A stretch of 64,000 nt of DNA from Glandiceps talaboti (taxonomy: Eukaryota; Hemichordata; Enteropneusta; Spengelidae). The DNA lies in NCBI RefSeq assembly GCF_964340395.1, contig NC_135555.1, positions 14,811,246 through 14,875,245 of the forward strand, given 5' to 3'. The translations under genes and the position numbers were made by a program. Below the pieces are notes generated by a model. The model searched no databases. It was given only the letters and a program-made list of their open reading frames with translations, and was not told the origin of the DNA. This document shows, piece by piece, positions 12,701-23,879 of this stretch. Numbering within the stretch: position 1 is the stretch's first letter; each line of letters opens with the position of its first letter.

Positions 12701-13575
12701 AACCCTGTGGGAGGGAGCACAGAATTATGTGCAATTGTTGGGGACCTTGACTAGACGGTAAAAGTGTGTATACTGTCTGTCATGGAACTAGACTAAAACA
12801 TGTCAGTTCCCCCCCCCCCCAAAAAAAAGTCTTGAAACCAAATTGTATTTTTTGATCAGTTTGCTAGATATAAGAACAATGTTCTATGAAGATGGCTGTA
12901 AAGAATTAGCTCAAAATTATGATAGCGTTTTGTTGACATTCAGTGCAGTTAGAAACACACAAATTATGCTGTCCCTGTACAAATATACCATGATAGGGAG
13001 TCACGTGAACATGACGTCATTCTGTGGTCGAGGGTTAATTATTCAAGGAGAAACAAAAACACACTAACAGTAACATAACAATGAGGATTACCATTTTGTT
13101 CTTGAATACATTCCCTGAATCCAGTGCTAACTTTATACTCAGTTTATATTCATCAACTATCGACCCACATCTGAATCTGACGCTAAGTTTAGACACACAA
13201 AACCTAGACGACTCACCCTCAATCAAATCTGACAACTTTATACATGGAACGTCTGTACATACACACGTCGATGCACCTAATAAACCCGGCGATTCTACCA
13301 AAATAGTTTCACACGAGTTGACCCCAAACATTTCATTCAATGTTTCATAGGTAGATGCCAACCAGTCGATAATTATACCGTCTATGCTCATTGGCAAAGT
13401 CACCATCAGTTTGAAAGGAAAACACTCAAAGAATAATTGTTCAATGTGGCTATGTGACCATTTTAAGTTCGGTGGGTACTCGACATGTGGATGGGACGCC
13501 TGGTCACATATTTCAGGTTGCTTGCAGAGTCCGCTTTGATAATCTGGACATATGGGTTGTTGCTGGATGCGGACG

Positions 13576-13608
<33 letters not shown>

Positions 13609-13721
13609 CCATGAGCGCCACAGTGATCTTGGCTATTTTGATGGGTGTGTTGTTCAGATTCCTCGGAAGGTTCTGATATGTCGCCTCCACCACACAGGAA
13701 TGCCTTGTCATCGCCAGACAT
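9746..13721 (-). CDS. Uncharacterised ~491 aa protein with CCCH-like cysteine cluster and Asp run
   Basis: Five exons on the minus strand with matching phases: 13092-13721, 12417-12602, 11615-11781, 10850-10970 and 9746-10117 (stop). The start is taken at the ATG at 13721 (MSGDDKAFL); an in-frame ATG also exists at 13793. The N-terminus is acidic (SEPSEESEQ), then an Asp run of eleven from a CAT/ATG-type triplet array, then CPDYQSGLCKQPEICDQASH, spaced C-x7-C-x5-C-x4-H. That is close to a CCCH zinc finger, whose usual last gap is x3. The remainder (GSIVDEYKLSIKLALDSG, NSLSTLLLTGQADKEDGF, TLLTWIEVCKMYTSGTLNEY, NVLQLYLVRCHVSF) looks like a globular, mostly helical domain. No signal peptide or membrane span. 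I do not recognise the family; nucleic-acid binding is inferred only from the cysteine cluster. Confidence 0.75.
10584..10604. repeat. Poly-C run
   Basis: About 20 consecutive C in an intron of the minus-strand gene. Confidence 0.9.
11095..11174. repeat. (ATGT)n then (TG)n microsatellite
   Basis: About 20 tetranucleotide units running into a TG-rich tail, within an intron of the 9.7-13.7 kb gene. Confidence 0.95.
12036..12097 (-). mobile_element. Fragment of MITE family G (CTAGTTCCTATACGA terminus)
   Basis: GTGAGTGAAGGTATAAATCG and ACTGTATAGGAACTAGACTA resemble the terminal arms of the elements at 18.3 and 37.0 kb. No opposite arm was found. Confidence 0.5.
13575..13607. repeat. (CAT)n triplet run encoding poly-Asp in exon 1 of the unrecognised gene
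   Basis: A triplet array in frame with the minus-strand gene, read as GAT codons for about eleven Asp. Length change would stay in frame, so this is a likely site of protein length polymorphism. Confidence 0.9.
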
Positions 13722-15553
13722 TATGAGATGTTTGTAATACACGTATGCAAAAGCGGACCGCCATGAACGGATGAAGATAGCACTGAACGACAACTCCGTT
13801 CAACTTTTTGGGTACTGGACAAAATGAACTTTGACCTTTGAACGTAAAGGCTCATGGGAGTTTTGGATACGAAGACGGAGTCGAGAGTGCGTGAGACCCT
13901 GGGCTGGGCGCACAGGGGCATGTACATGTAATTATGCTTGCATGGATGCATGGATATAAGGAATATTACGTTAAGAATACGAATATTGCTACTTTTTTAT
14001 ACTCTGACTTGCTTGTTTGGGTTAAAATAAAATGCCATTACCAATACCCCGGCCGTGGGTAATAGACTAATACCAAAAGCACACGAATAGAATAATCATA
14101 TGTACATAGCTACTATACCATTACATTTGTATATACACGATACATTTATATACGGGGCTGGATAATAATCTAATACACTTTGTTTATACTCTAGTTTCTA
14201 CATTTACGAATCAGGCAACCAAAGCCCAAACAAACAAACAGACGGACAGACAGACAGACATTCAGACAGACAGACAGACGGACGGACAGACAGACAGAGT
14301 GAGACGGACGGACGGACAGGCAGGATAAGAATATGCTATATATGAAACTATTTGTCAGGGGTTTTGAAAAGAAAATCGGGGCTAATGTATTTTATGTGTA
14401 AAAATAGCATCACCATTTTCATGCGAGTAAATTACACATACTAAATTGCACCAATATGGAACCATACGAACCAACTTTTAAAACAAATCTACCTAATATG
14501 ATAAGTGTGCGAATGTACATCTGTCATCAATATGGCCGCACGTATACTGTACACTTGTAATTAATATCCCTGTCAAAATCACGTGGGGTGTAAAAAGTAA
14601 AGTTCTTCAACAATATAAAAACTTGTTGATTTTGCCATATGGTCACATCTATTTTTCACTTCTACATGTCATGAAATATGTGCCAGAACACATTTGTCAT
14701 ATTTAATCAGGTTGAGTCTAGGCGTGAATGGAGAGCATTTTATATCAAGAAACCAAATAGTCGATTTGTCACTGTGACGTGGTAGGCCTACAGGAGGAGA
14801 TCCACAGGTGATATTTTCTCACATTAATTGGCCATATATTGATATCAAAATTTGACAGCTGCGTTGTAACCATTGTAAATAAAGAACACTTTATATTCTC
14901 TCTTTCAAACTAACCTTAGTGTACACTAAATAGAATTGAGTGTAATGACCGACCCCTTTCAACCTGAATTTGGTTTCTGTATAAATGCTTACACAGAGAT
15001 GGGCAGTGAAATTTGCTTTTTGATAATACATTTCAATTAAGACTTAACAATGAATGGTTATGGCCTATTCTATTATTTTCAAACTTAGTTTAATGTATAT
15101 TTGGAGATGATTGTCCTTTTTCTCATCTACCTCCTTTCCTAGTGTGGTGTGGTTGCTAAGGGTTACAATGCGTTGGGTGGTTTTTTTATTAGATAATATT
15201 GTCTGTGTTCTTATTTGCATACCCTATTTCACCTATCATTTTGTGTCTTGTATCTCATTTTTCTCGTCCTTGCATGAGATAACCCCTTTTCGAATAATAT
15301 GCAGTGTGGAGTCTCCGCGCGCTGGCCAATTACAACCTTCCGGCATATAGGTCGTAAGGTCTTCCGTTAGCTAAAAGATTCATGTACCGGGGTATATAGT
15401 TGTTGATAAAGATAACCAGTTCCAATAATGTGTGTGTTTTTACGATTCTTTCAACTGTTAAACTGTGTAAATATATATAACTTATTAAGAATTTAAGTGA
15501 TAACAACCATAGTCATACATTGGTTTTCATATCGGCCCGTATGTATGTATGTA

Positions 15554-15613
<60 letters not shown>

Positions 15614-16290
15614 TGTATGTATGTATGTTATGTATGTATGTATGTATGTATGTATGTATGTATGTATGTATGTATGTATGTATGTATGTATGTATGTATG
15701 TATGTATGTATGTTAGTATGTATGTATGTATGTATGTATGTATGTATGTATGTATGTATGTATGTATGTAGTACTTATACACCTACGTACATACTACGTA
15801 CGGCGTTCGTCTACCTTTCGCTAAGTTAGTATATCTGCATGCCAGTTTGTTAAGACGATTTCACTGTCGTTTTATATAGCCCCATGCCTGCGATATTACA
15901 GGTATTGGTATTCTGTTTGTCTGATAACACCTACCATACGGCAACGCCAGTAGAAAACTACGAGTATATACACGTCATTTGTTTTAGGAATGCAAAGCCA
16001 TCTGTTGTAATTTCCACACGGCATATCATAGACATTAATTTATCAATCTTTTATTTTTTTATTTTTTTTTTGCATTCCATCTATATCAAAATTGTATATA
16101 ATTAATGAGACATCTTTGATTCGATTACGTTTATCGAATAAAAATGCAATTCAGGTGAATGACATGGTGTCAGAACTTACTAAGTTATTGATATTTAGGC
16201 AAACAAACGCACACTTCGTGAAGTGTGTACACATACTTCCTGTAATTATACGAAGCATACCCACTGCGAGATATCGTTATTTCTAGGGGT
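13722..16290. other. Intergenic spacer, divergent between two genes
   Basis: Separates a minus-strand gene start from the plus-strand lectin promoter, so it should hold both promoters. It carries a GACA/GACG-type array at about 14230-14320 and a long ATGT array at 15540-15770. No exon is convincing. Confidence 0.6.
15540..15770. repeat. (ATGT)n microsatellite with phase slips
   Basis: Tetranucleotide array broken by a few single-base shifts, making several repetitive open frames on both strands. About 0.5 kb upstream of the lectin TATA box. Confidence 0.97.
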
Positions 16291-16293
16291 GGC

Positions 16294-16300
16294 TATATAA
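16294..16300 (+). promoter_or_regulatory. TATA box (TATATAA) of the C-type lectin gene
   Basis: GGCTATATAAGC followed about 25-30 bp later by the start of a short leader ending in a clean donor (GAAG/GTAGGC at 16371/16372). This spacing is that of a classical core promoter, with transcription expected to begin near 16325. It fits a tissue-specific or inducible secreted protein. Confidence 0.6.
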
Positions 16301-16324
16301 GCTGCGTGGTCTCAACATTCAGCG

Positions 16325-19300
16325 CACAGCATTTTCAGGCATCATCTGGAACAGTAATTGCAAGGACGAAGGTAGGCCTTATAAATGTGTATCTGATAAC
16401 TTTCCATGTAGAACAGATTAACCTTAAGTTGAGTATATTGTTTGGTTCAATTGCCATTTGTTATCCTTTATTACCCATGCATCTTTAGAGTGCGAGTATG
16501 TTAGACCCATTTTCGCAAATCCAGAGTTACAATTTTCTGCTGACGAAACGAAAAAACGATGCGTCTTGGACGGTGCCGTAAAAGAGGCTGTGGTTTACGA
16601 CACAATGGTTTAGATCTAGAACCATATGGACGAAAGTTATATGTGGCACAAAATATTCAAAACGGTTGCTTAATATGACGAAAACTTCCTTATTTTCCTC
16701 TAAAGTAATTCTGTAATATGAAGAGTTATTCAGCATCTGTTCACACCTTTATCAAAGTAGCTTGGGGACGTTAGTTTGTAGTTTGAGCTTGCACTTTTGA
16801 AACGGAATACCGATCCTGGTGGATCAACTTCCATCCTACATACACCACACTTTTACAATTACACTTGGTGTTTTTGACTGCCAAAGAACTATTTTGAGTC
16901 GAGTTCAGTTCGAGTCTTAGAATAATGGTTTGATTACAAAGCTCACATAATGATTGATAAACCCATATCTGTCCAATATCGATCTAATTTGCCTTGAAAG
17001 GTTTGGTTGTACAATGGAAGTCACAACATAATCAAGCAATTCATATACGGTTTACAATTCTCTGCAGGCTTAAAAGTTCTGTCTTAGTTGCAATATTGAC
17101 CTCTTTCCTAAAAAAGTACTCTATAGTTTGCTAATTGGAAAAAAAAAATCGGTTAATAATCAACTCGTACCTATCGAAAATCGGGTCACAAATTAACTAA
17201 TGTAGTCTAGCCACTCGAATTTCGCAATACTAATGAGAGGACGAAAATCGTCACTGCTACAAAGTCAAACACGATTCCTACATTCCCGCCTCACTACTTT
17301 AACTACACTACAGATATTTTTAATCAGCCCAACATGTTAAAATAGCATCACAAAGCACACCTTTTGTCCTTGAATTTCAAAAAGCTCCAGGGACGGGAGA
17401 GGGAGGGAAAAAATCCCCCTCCCGTACCCAACCCCACTCAGTCGCTCCATCCCTCCATCCTTCATACCTATTACCGCCATCTTTTTCGATTCCCCCGGCG
17501 GTTTTGGAATTAGCCGCATCCCTGGCTACAAATGATGTTTTTGCACATTGTTCTCTCTGGGTCGATCGCTCGTCTGAATATGTTTTCTTATTGTTTTCTT
17601 TTTGGTGAAATTCAAGAGGGAAAATGATTGCTGTTTTGCTATGTGGGGCGATGTTTGTGTTGGGGTTGGTAAGTTTGTCTTTTTTTGTATCGATAAAAGT
17701 CGCCAGGTTGCTGTTATTGCTACAAAAGTATGATATATCTACAGAGTTAATGATTGGTTTGTTGTCTAACCAAGGCATCCAACAAGTTACTCCAACGTAT
17801 ATGAACAATACTTATACTTTCGATAAAAGGCACCAGTTTGTACGTGGTAGTCACTACCTAAACATGACACCTGTACCTGGACTATGATGTAAGAGTTTGG
17901 TATCTAATCAGGGCATCAACAACACACCTCTAGTACATTGTATACTTATTGAAACCTTCAAAAGAAACTTTTCTTTAAAGTTAAAATCGAAAATATCCAT
18001 TTTACTTACAAAAACTCAATTTACCGTTTTCTCTACATCGTAACACAGGCAGGCGCTGCTGATCCCGGTAAGTTAACAAAAGTTATTCATATACAAATAA
18101 AAAAATAAAAAATAAATAATCAAAATCATGACTTTGTGTGCTATGTATTCTTTTTAATGAGTATTACGTATATACATGGTTTGTGTTATGTGGTACAGGC
18201 TGTGTCTGTGGACGGTCTTGTTTATTCTGTCACTTTGCTGTAATTTTTGTAAAAGTAATTGAAGTCATGTGCGCGATGGTGTACATGCTCGACGTGCTGT
18301 ATGTTCTACAAAGTTCCAATAACTGAATAAGCATAGTCTAGTTCCTATACGACGCGTTACGATTACTACGATCATCTCCACTCACGTATAGTCAAAGTCA
18401 ATACTCTAGCACAGAAATATGTGCACATCCCCGACAGCGTTGATATAAACATGATGACGTTATCGCGTCTCCACGTGATCTAGTTCGGGCAGGCTGGAGG
18501 TGGAGTTCGTAGTAAATATTATGTGATAGTCAAAACTGCTGTATTAATTGAATAATAATGAGTAATTGTACCGAAGGTAACCAATATACAACTACCTGTC
18601 AGTTTGTGATGGAGTACTACTGACGTGGTCTGTTTACCCTTGACCGAGCAGGCGGTTTAGCGAGATTAACAGTGTTTTGGTAACTTTGACTATACAATGT
18701 ATGTGAGTGAAGATGATCGCTGTAATCGTAGCTAGACCACAATAAACAATGAAAGTAGTGAACGTCACTCCATTACTTTCACTTCCAATATCATTAAAGT
18801 AGTCTAGATCTAATTAGAGTTTCGCTTATCTTTGCAGATGCCACTTTTTGTGATTGCACAAAATATGAAGTGTTCTGTGAACAAGGTGAACCCGACGATG
18901 GCGTCACTTACAACGATGCCGCCATTACCGCGTGCGAGAATCGTGGTGGCCGACTCGCCAACCTCAAAACTCGGAGAATCGACACGATACTCCGCAACCT
19001 TATCATGGCTAAAGGCTTGGACCAATTTCCCTGTATTGCAAATTATGGATTTTGGATAGGCCTGAACGACAAGGAGAAGGAAGGTCATTATGTGTGGGGT
19101 GACGGTGAACCATTAGATGGCGACGACGACGACGAGTGTAAGAGCGGGACATTCTCAAACTGGTATCCCGGCGAACCAGACAACAATGAAAAGCAGGACC
19201 CGGCCGATGGACAGGACTGTGGTCAACTTTGGTGAGTATCGCACATATACAATGAAGTTATTATCACCCTCGCCACTATGCACCACCACCACCACCACCA

Positions 19301-19331
19301 CCACCACCACCACCACCACCACCACCACCGC

Positions 19332-19389
<58 letters not shown>

Positions 19390-20627
19390 TGTATGAAGTA
19401 GTGTGGGTTGGAAAGAGTGAAGTGCTATTACCTAATTAACTGGAAATTAAAGTAGGTGTACATGCATGTAGAGAGGTTGATAGGTTGGATCGTTGGTAGA
19501 TAGGTAGGTACCATATAGGTTGGCAGCCCGAGGTTGGCAGATAGTACTGTTTAGACCAATATTAAAAGAATACAAAACGTATGTTAAAATGTGGAAACCT
19601 AGGTATAGTTATAGAACCATTGATGTTGATTCTACGGTTTCTGTGACGTATTATTAGAAGATCAATCGGGCCAAAGTGTTTTCGATAGCCCCCGACCCTA
19701 AACATTTTTTTTGCATGCAAAATGAAAAATGGTTACAATTTACTTCTATTTTCGTGTACACCTTCACGCCTTTGCCTCATTTGGTCACTATAAAAAAATC
19801 ATATTGCAGACGGAAATTGGGTCTTGTTAGAATACCAATACAGTCTGCATAACGTGTTCATATACTCATCTCATAATTGTCTTCATTTACTTCTTTTACA
19901 CCTCATCAAACTCCCTTGGAAATACAGTGAAGAATGAGTATCTTATCTTTTATAGTCGAAGTAATTTTCAAAAATTTTAGTGAAATAAAATAAAATTGCG
20001 GCCTACCTATTTTTCTGAGAAGCCATGTTATCGGAAACAAACATTTAAAAAAAAAATTGCCTTGTATTTTTTCTCATCGAAGGTTCCGAGGAAGCAAGAA
20101 TGGCCTGTGGGATGACGAGTATTGCAATTATAGACCAAAGGGCTATATTTGTGAAATACCAAGTGAGTATCACAGTTTTTATATCATATCGAAAGGAAAA
20201 GAAATGCTACTAGATAGACAGACGATACCTCTTATCGTCCTGCCCTCCTTTGCCAACTCCGATTCTTTTTAGAGACGAGTAGGCCGATGTGATAAGAGTT
20301 AGTCGATGAGGGCGCCCGACAAAGCATAGCCTACAGCTGGCTAAAGTGAAACTTTAAGGAACGAAATATAAAAAGAACAGAAATGTCTGTAAACTATATC
20401 ACACATAAATAAAAGGTCAGCAAAGCTCACACATACAGTAATCTTGAGTTGTGCCCAAAATTTACACAGTTTGTCATTCAGTAATGCACGTGACCAAATC
20501 TTTATATTTTTTCAAAAAAAATGGAATAACAACTAGGAACTCGAGTGGAAACTAGAGTCCAATTTTCCATGACGTTTTCCCTATAATATACTGTATTTCC
20601 ACAGGTATTTGTTGTTGCAGCGGTTAG
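16325..20627 (+). CDS. Secreted C-type lectin, single CTLD, about 186 aa
   Basis: A leader exon at about 16325-16371 and an acceptor at 17616 precede the ATG. Coding exons: 17624-17668, 18049-18067 (19 nt), 18838-19231, 20083-20162 and 20605-20627 with stop; phases agree throughout. The signal peptide MIAVLLCGAMFVLGLAGAA spans the first two exons, with cleavage likely just before Asp-Pro. The CTLD shows CDCTKYEVFC, the ACENRGGRLANL helix, the hallmark WIGL followed by NDKE, an acidic DGDDDDEC loop, NWYPGEPDNN, QDCGQLW, then LWDDEYCNY and GYICEIP. The calcium/sugar-site positions read EPD and WDD rather than the usual EPN or QPD and WND, so sugar preference is uncertain. Secreted CTLDs are commonly pattern-recognition or matrix proteins. 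The last exon (SICCCSG-stop) is the least certain part. Confidence 0.88.
18049..18067 (+). other. 19-nt microexon of the lectin gene
   Basis: Bounded by an ACACAG acceptor and a GTAAGT donor. It encodes the AGAADP stretch around the signal-peptidase site. It is required to bring the signal-peptide exon (phase 0) into frame with the CTLD exon (phase 1). A nearby alternative AG at 18052 would break the frame. Confidence 0.75.
18335..18737 (+). mobile_element. MITE-like element, family G, copy 1, in lectin intron
   Basis: The left arm carries TCTAGTTCCTATACGACG, CGATCATCTCCACTCACGTA and TAGTCAAAGT. The right arm reads back as CTAGCTACGATTACAGCG, CGATCATCTTCACTCACATA and TAGTCAAAGT. About 400 bp with no coding frame. 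A second, longer copy is at 37047-37681. Confidence 0.75.
19280..19388. repeat. (CAC)n then (CAA)n triplet array in lectin intron
   Basis: Starts about 50 bp after the CTLD exon donor. Reading through it gives only poly-Thr. Confidence 0.95.
19669..20060 (+). mobile_element. MITE-like element, family B, copy 1, abutting a lectin splice acceptor
   Basis: Shares a long interior with the element at 40723-41186 (CCCTAAACATTTTTT, GTTACAATTTACTTC, TCATTTAC-TCTTTTACA, GAGTATCTTATCTT). The right end (GTTATCGGAAACAAACATTT) is the inverted form of the family's left end. It stops about 22 bp before the acceptor of exon 20083-20162. Confidence 0.75.
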
Positions 20628-20640
20628 TAATGGTATGACC

Positions 20641-20675
20641 CTACCTGACCTGACCTGACCTGACCTGACCTTACA
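20641..20675. repeat. (ACCTG)n pentamer array
   Basis: About six CCTGA units, immediately 3' of the putative lectin stop codon, in its 3' UTR. Confidence 0.85.
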
Positions 20676-20819
20676 CAGGATGACCTGCATCATCTCATAA
20701 ATGCTGCTCTGAAGCTCGAATTGTTAATTTGTCAATTTGTAAAAACAGAAGATGAACATTTAATTCCTTGACCCTCGATTTCAGTACTTGCATATCGTGA
20801 TATTTATGTTTAATTCCCA

Positions 20820-20825
20820 AATAAA
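20820..20825 (+). promoter_or_regulatory. Candidate poly(A) signal AATAAA of the lectin gene
   Basis: About 190 bp past the predicted stop, followed by a TG/T-rich stretch (GCTGTGTGTCTCTC) such as lies downstream of cleavage sites. Confidence 0.6.
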
Positions 20826-20890
20826 GTATCGATAACTGCATATGTACACGCTGTGTGTCTCTCACTCATTTTATTCCTTGATATGGCTGC

Positions 20891-21095
20891 AGGCCTAAAA
20901 AAAATTGTGTGTTTCCGATTACCTAGATTTTAGAATCTAGGTAGATTTTTTTGTTAAATATAATTTTTTCATATGTTGTTAGTGTCTAGTTCAGGTAGTT
21001 ATGTTTTCCGTTGTTTCCCATATGGTCTCTGTACACGTGTTATTGGTTTCTTCTCATCAGATGTACAGCCATTACAGATTGGAAGAACATTTTTT
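20891..21095 (+). mobile_element. MITE-like element, family A, truncated copy
   Basis: Begins AGGCCTAAAAAAAATTGTGT and matches the complete copies at 27272 and 47744 through GATGTACAGCCATTACAGAT. It then diverges before the far terminus. Confidence 0.7.
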
Positions 21096-22028
21096 GGTAG
21101 ATTTTCTCATTGGGACAAGAAAATGTCTCCGAGTTCCCCCCTAATATTTTTTGAGGAAACTTCACGACCCATATATTATAACACCCCCCCCCCGAAATTA
21201 CAAATGAACACCCCTTGAAGTTGGCCTGACTTCCGCAAGTTTCAACAGACACCACACTTTACTACGAATTCTACTAAGGAATGATAGATGCCTTACTTTG
21301 ATTGTTCACATGCTTGGTTTAAAGTAACAAGTCACATATTGAGCCCGTGATACCAGTACTTGCACAATTATACGAACAATTATACGAACTGCGACCGTAC
21401 TTATATTTTGGCGCACAACAATTTAGGATTAAAATTTGTCAGTTTGGGAGAAGAAAAGTTTGGCTACTACGGTGTACTTATCAGCCGCATTACTTCCGTA
21501 CGTTAAAGTCTCGATCCACGCCTAATTAGATCGTTTGCCTTTATTATCTGTAGTTACTCAGAATTTAAAAGGGAAAGTGTTGCCATTTTCATGCAAAACT
21601 TAATTGTTGCGGCTAACTATTCTACAGTAAGCGTAGAGTCAAAATACATACATTCACATTATACATCAAATAGTCTGTAAGGCAAGCAGTGTTGGGGCGC
21701 CCTCACACATCGGTCACCGCCCACATCGAGAGGCCGGTGAGGGCAGAACGACACCACGTATTTTACAGTCAAAACATCAATATGCCAGGCATTGTCGTAA
21801 TATCATTTGTGACTTCGAAAGTTTTAGTTGGTCTGAGCTCGTGATTAGGAGACAGCCAGTAGGGAATTGGTCGCGGAGAATTGAAGCAGCGATCAGACCA
21901 ATATTTGATATGGAATTTGGAGACTTTATTACATAGATAGCAGGGAGCCAAGGCTTGGCTAGTTATACTTACGACGAAAGGAGAACGAACAAGCAAAAAC
22001 AAAAAAACAAACAAACAAACAAACAAAC

Positions 22029-22085
<57 letters not shown>

Positions 22086-22300
22086 ACATATCAGCACCCA
22101 CAAAAATGACATACATACATGTACGGCAGAGTAATTACTAGTAAGATTACAATATTATCACCATGCGTAATCACCCTATATGATATCTCCCAGGCTTCTA
22201 GAGTTTATTTCTCGTAATTATTCTGTCGTACAAGTTTGTCATTTTTGTCAGTGTTGATATGTTTGTTGTTGTTTGATTATTTTTGTTTTGTCGTAAGCAT
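21096..22300. other. Intergenic spacer with AAAC/AAC array
   Basis: No gene seen. It holds an AAAC array running into an AAC array at about 22005-22085. The long minus-strand open frame over this only reads poly-Val from GTT. Confidence 0.6.
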
Positions 22301-22474
22301 GGCTAGCTAAGCCTGGGCTCCCCATGCATAGTCCTGCTTGCAGACTGTGCACGCGTTTCGCTCAACATCGAGAAGGGGCGACATACTCCGTACGCAAACA
22401 GGACTACCCTATATAGTTCGCCGAGGACCAGGGACCTTACGGTCCTGGACAATAGCGGCTAGGAGCTTACATAA

Positions 22475-23080
22475 TTGCACACTAGCTGTTGCAACCTGAC
22501 ATTATTTGAACTTGAGCTCATCCATAAACGAACTGGTCGACTGCTCCTCGAAGTTCCCCGTGATACTAGTACGGGTTGGGTATATGAAAACTTGGGTTGG
22601 GTCAGCCCTCAAATTAGATGGAAGCGCCAACTGGCAACACTCGTCTACAAATCCGTAACAGGCAATGCACCTCGTTACCTCACTGAAATGTTCAATCTTT
22701 CCAACCAAATTCATCTTCATAACACAAGACAGGCCAGTAAAGGTAACATATACATCCCTACAGTTAAAACGGAATATGGGAAACTGGCATTTTACTATAG
22801 TGGTGCTGTTCTCTGGAACAATCTACCCCTATCCACACGATCAGCTCCGAACTCATCGATATTTAAAAGACATCTTAAGAATGTAGTTTGGTAATGTGGG
22901 TGGATATCTTTTAAAGTGCACTCTGCGTCTGTAACTTTTTGTCCTGGTTTGTCCCTTTTGTTTGTTTGTTTTCTGTGTACGTAATCTTGCAACAGGTTCC
23001 ATTGGGAGAACAGTGCTAATGCACTGAAATGGTGTCTGTATATGAAAGATTAGTAAATAAAAAAAATAAAAAAAAATAAA
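22475..23080 (+). pseudogene. 5'-truncated CR1/Jockey-like LINE, reverse transcriptase C-terminal remnant and 3' tail
   Basis: An open frame ends in a pattern typical of the far C-terminus of non-LTR retrotransposon ORF2: KRQLATLVYKSVTGNAPRYL, then NTRQASKG, YSGAVLWNNLPLS, and SSIFKRHLK just before the stop at about 22894. A short 3' UTR finishes in an A-rich AAATAAAAAAAATAAA tail at about 23055-23080. The catalytic polymerase core and endonuclease are absent, so the copy is dead on arrival. Clade is inferred from C-terminal resemblance only. Confidence 0.85.
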
Positions 23081-23503
23081 TCTCGAGTGATCAAAACGTA
23101 TCAAAATTAAACTACTTGTACTCAGACTCTTTTCTCTTAACAATAATTACAATTACAATAAATACTGCATAATTATGAACACAAAATGACGTATACGAGC
23201 TTGCAACAGAGAATTGAGCAAATATGACATAAAACTGATCTTGAATTGTTGTATTTATACAGGCACGCCAATTTTCATTTCTTGAATAAGGGTAACGCGA
23301 GACGATTTGACGCGGGAATATATAAAGACACGACAGCATTTTCAAATTTCAACCATCTTTATTTCAAATTATAAAGTGTCAAGATTTCGACAAATGCTGT
23401 GATTTAAAATCTGAAATTGACTTTAAAAGTGCACACTTGGCAAGTCATCAGGTAAGGAGGTATTGAACATGGCACAAATGGCGCTGTAGAACAAGTCACT
23501 TCA

Positions 23504-23866
23504 CTAGTCTCGGTTACCCAGACTACTCTCTGTGGCCCCCAGCAGAGAGTCTGGGGGTATCCACAATGTCAGTGGATGTTACAAGATTGCTGCACAGAGA
23601 AGCAGACCCACAATGTGACCTCTGTAGTAAAACCTAATGGTAGCAACTCCTCCTAAGAATATTTTGGTTAATCTCCTCATAAAGGCGATTTTCACAAAGT
23701 TTGTACCATGATTTCTATTAAAATATAAGTCAATGGAAATGAAAATTTGGAGTCATTTCCATCCAATCAGCAACTGCCACATATCAAAACGGCGGCCATG
23801 CTGCTGGGCGGCAATGTAATACCCCAGACTCTCGCTAGGCAGAGGAGTCTGGGTAACTGAGACTAG
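23504..23866. mobile_element. MITE-like foldback element, family F
   Basis: Left arm CTAGTCTCGGTTACCCAGAC; the right end reads back as CTAGTCTCAGTTACCCAGAC. Both sides are bordered by TCA, a probable 3-bp target duplication. Each arm contains a further AGAGTCTGGGG/CCCCAGACTCT pairing. 363 bp, no coding frame. Confidence 0.8.
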
Positions 23867-23879
23867 TCATTTAACTAAA

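Noticed and set aside
13454-13726. Plus-strand frames reading poly-His or poly-Ile over the CAT run
   Set aside because: Shadows of the minus-strand poly-Asp exon, which has consistent splice phases and protein-like sequence on both sides.
21769-22116. 115-codon minus-strand frame with poly-Val
   Set aside because: Produced by the AAC/AAAC microsatellite; no protein-like sequence or splice context.
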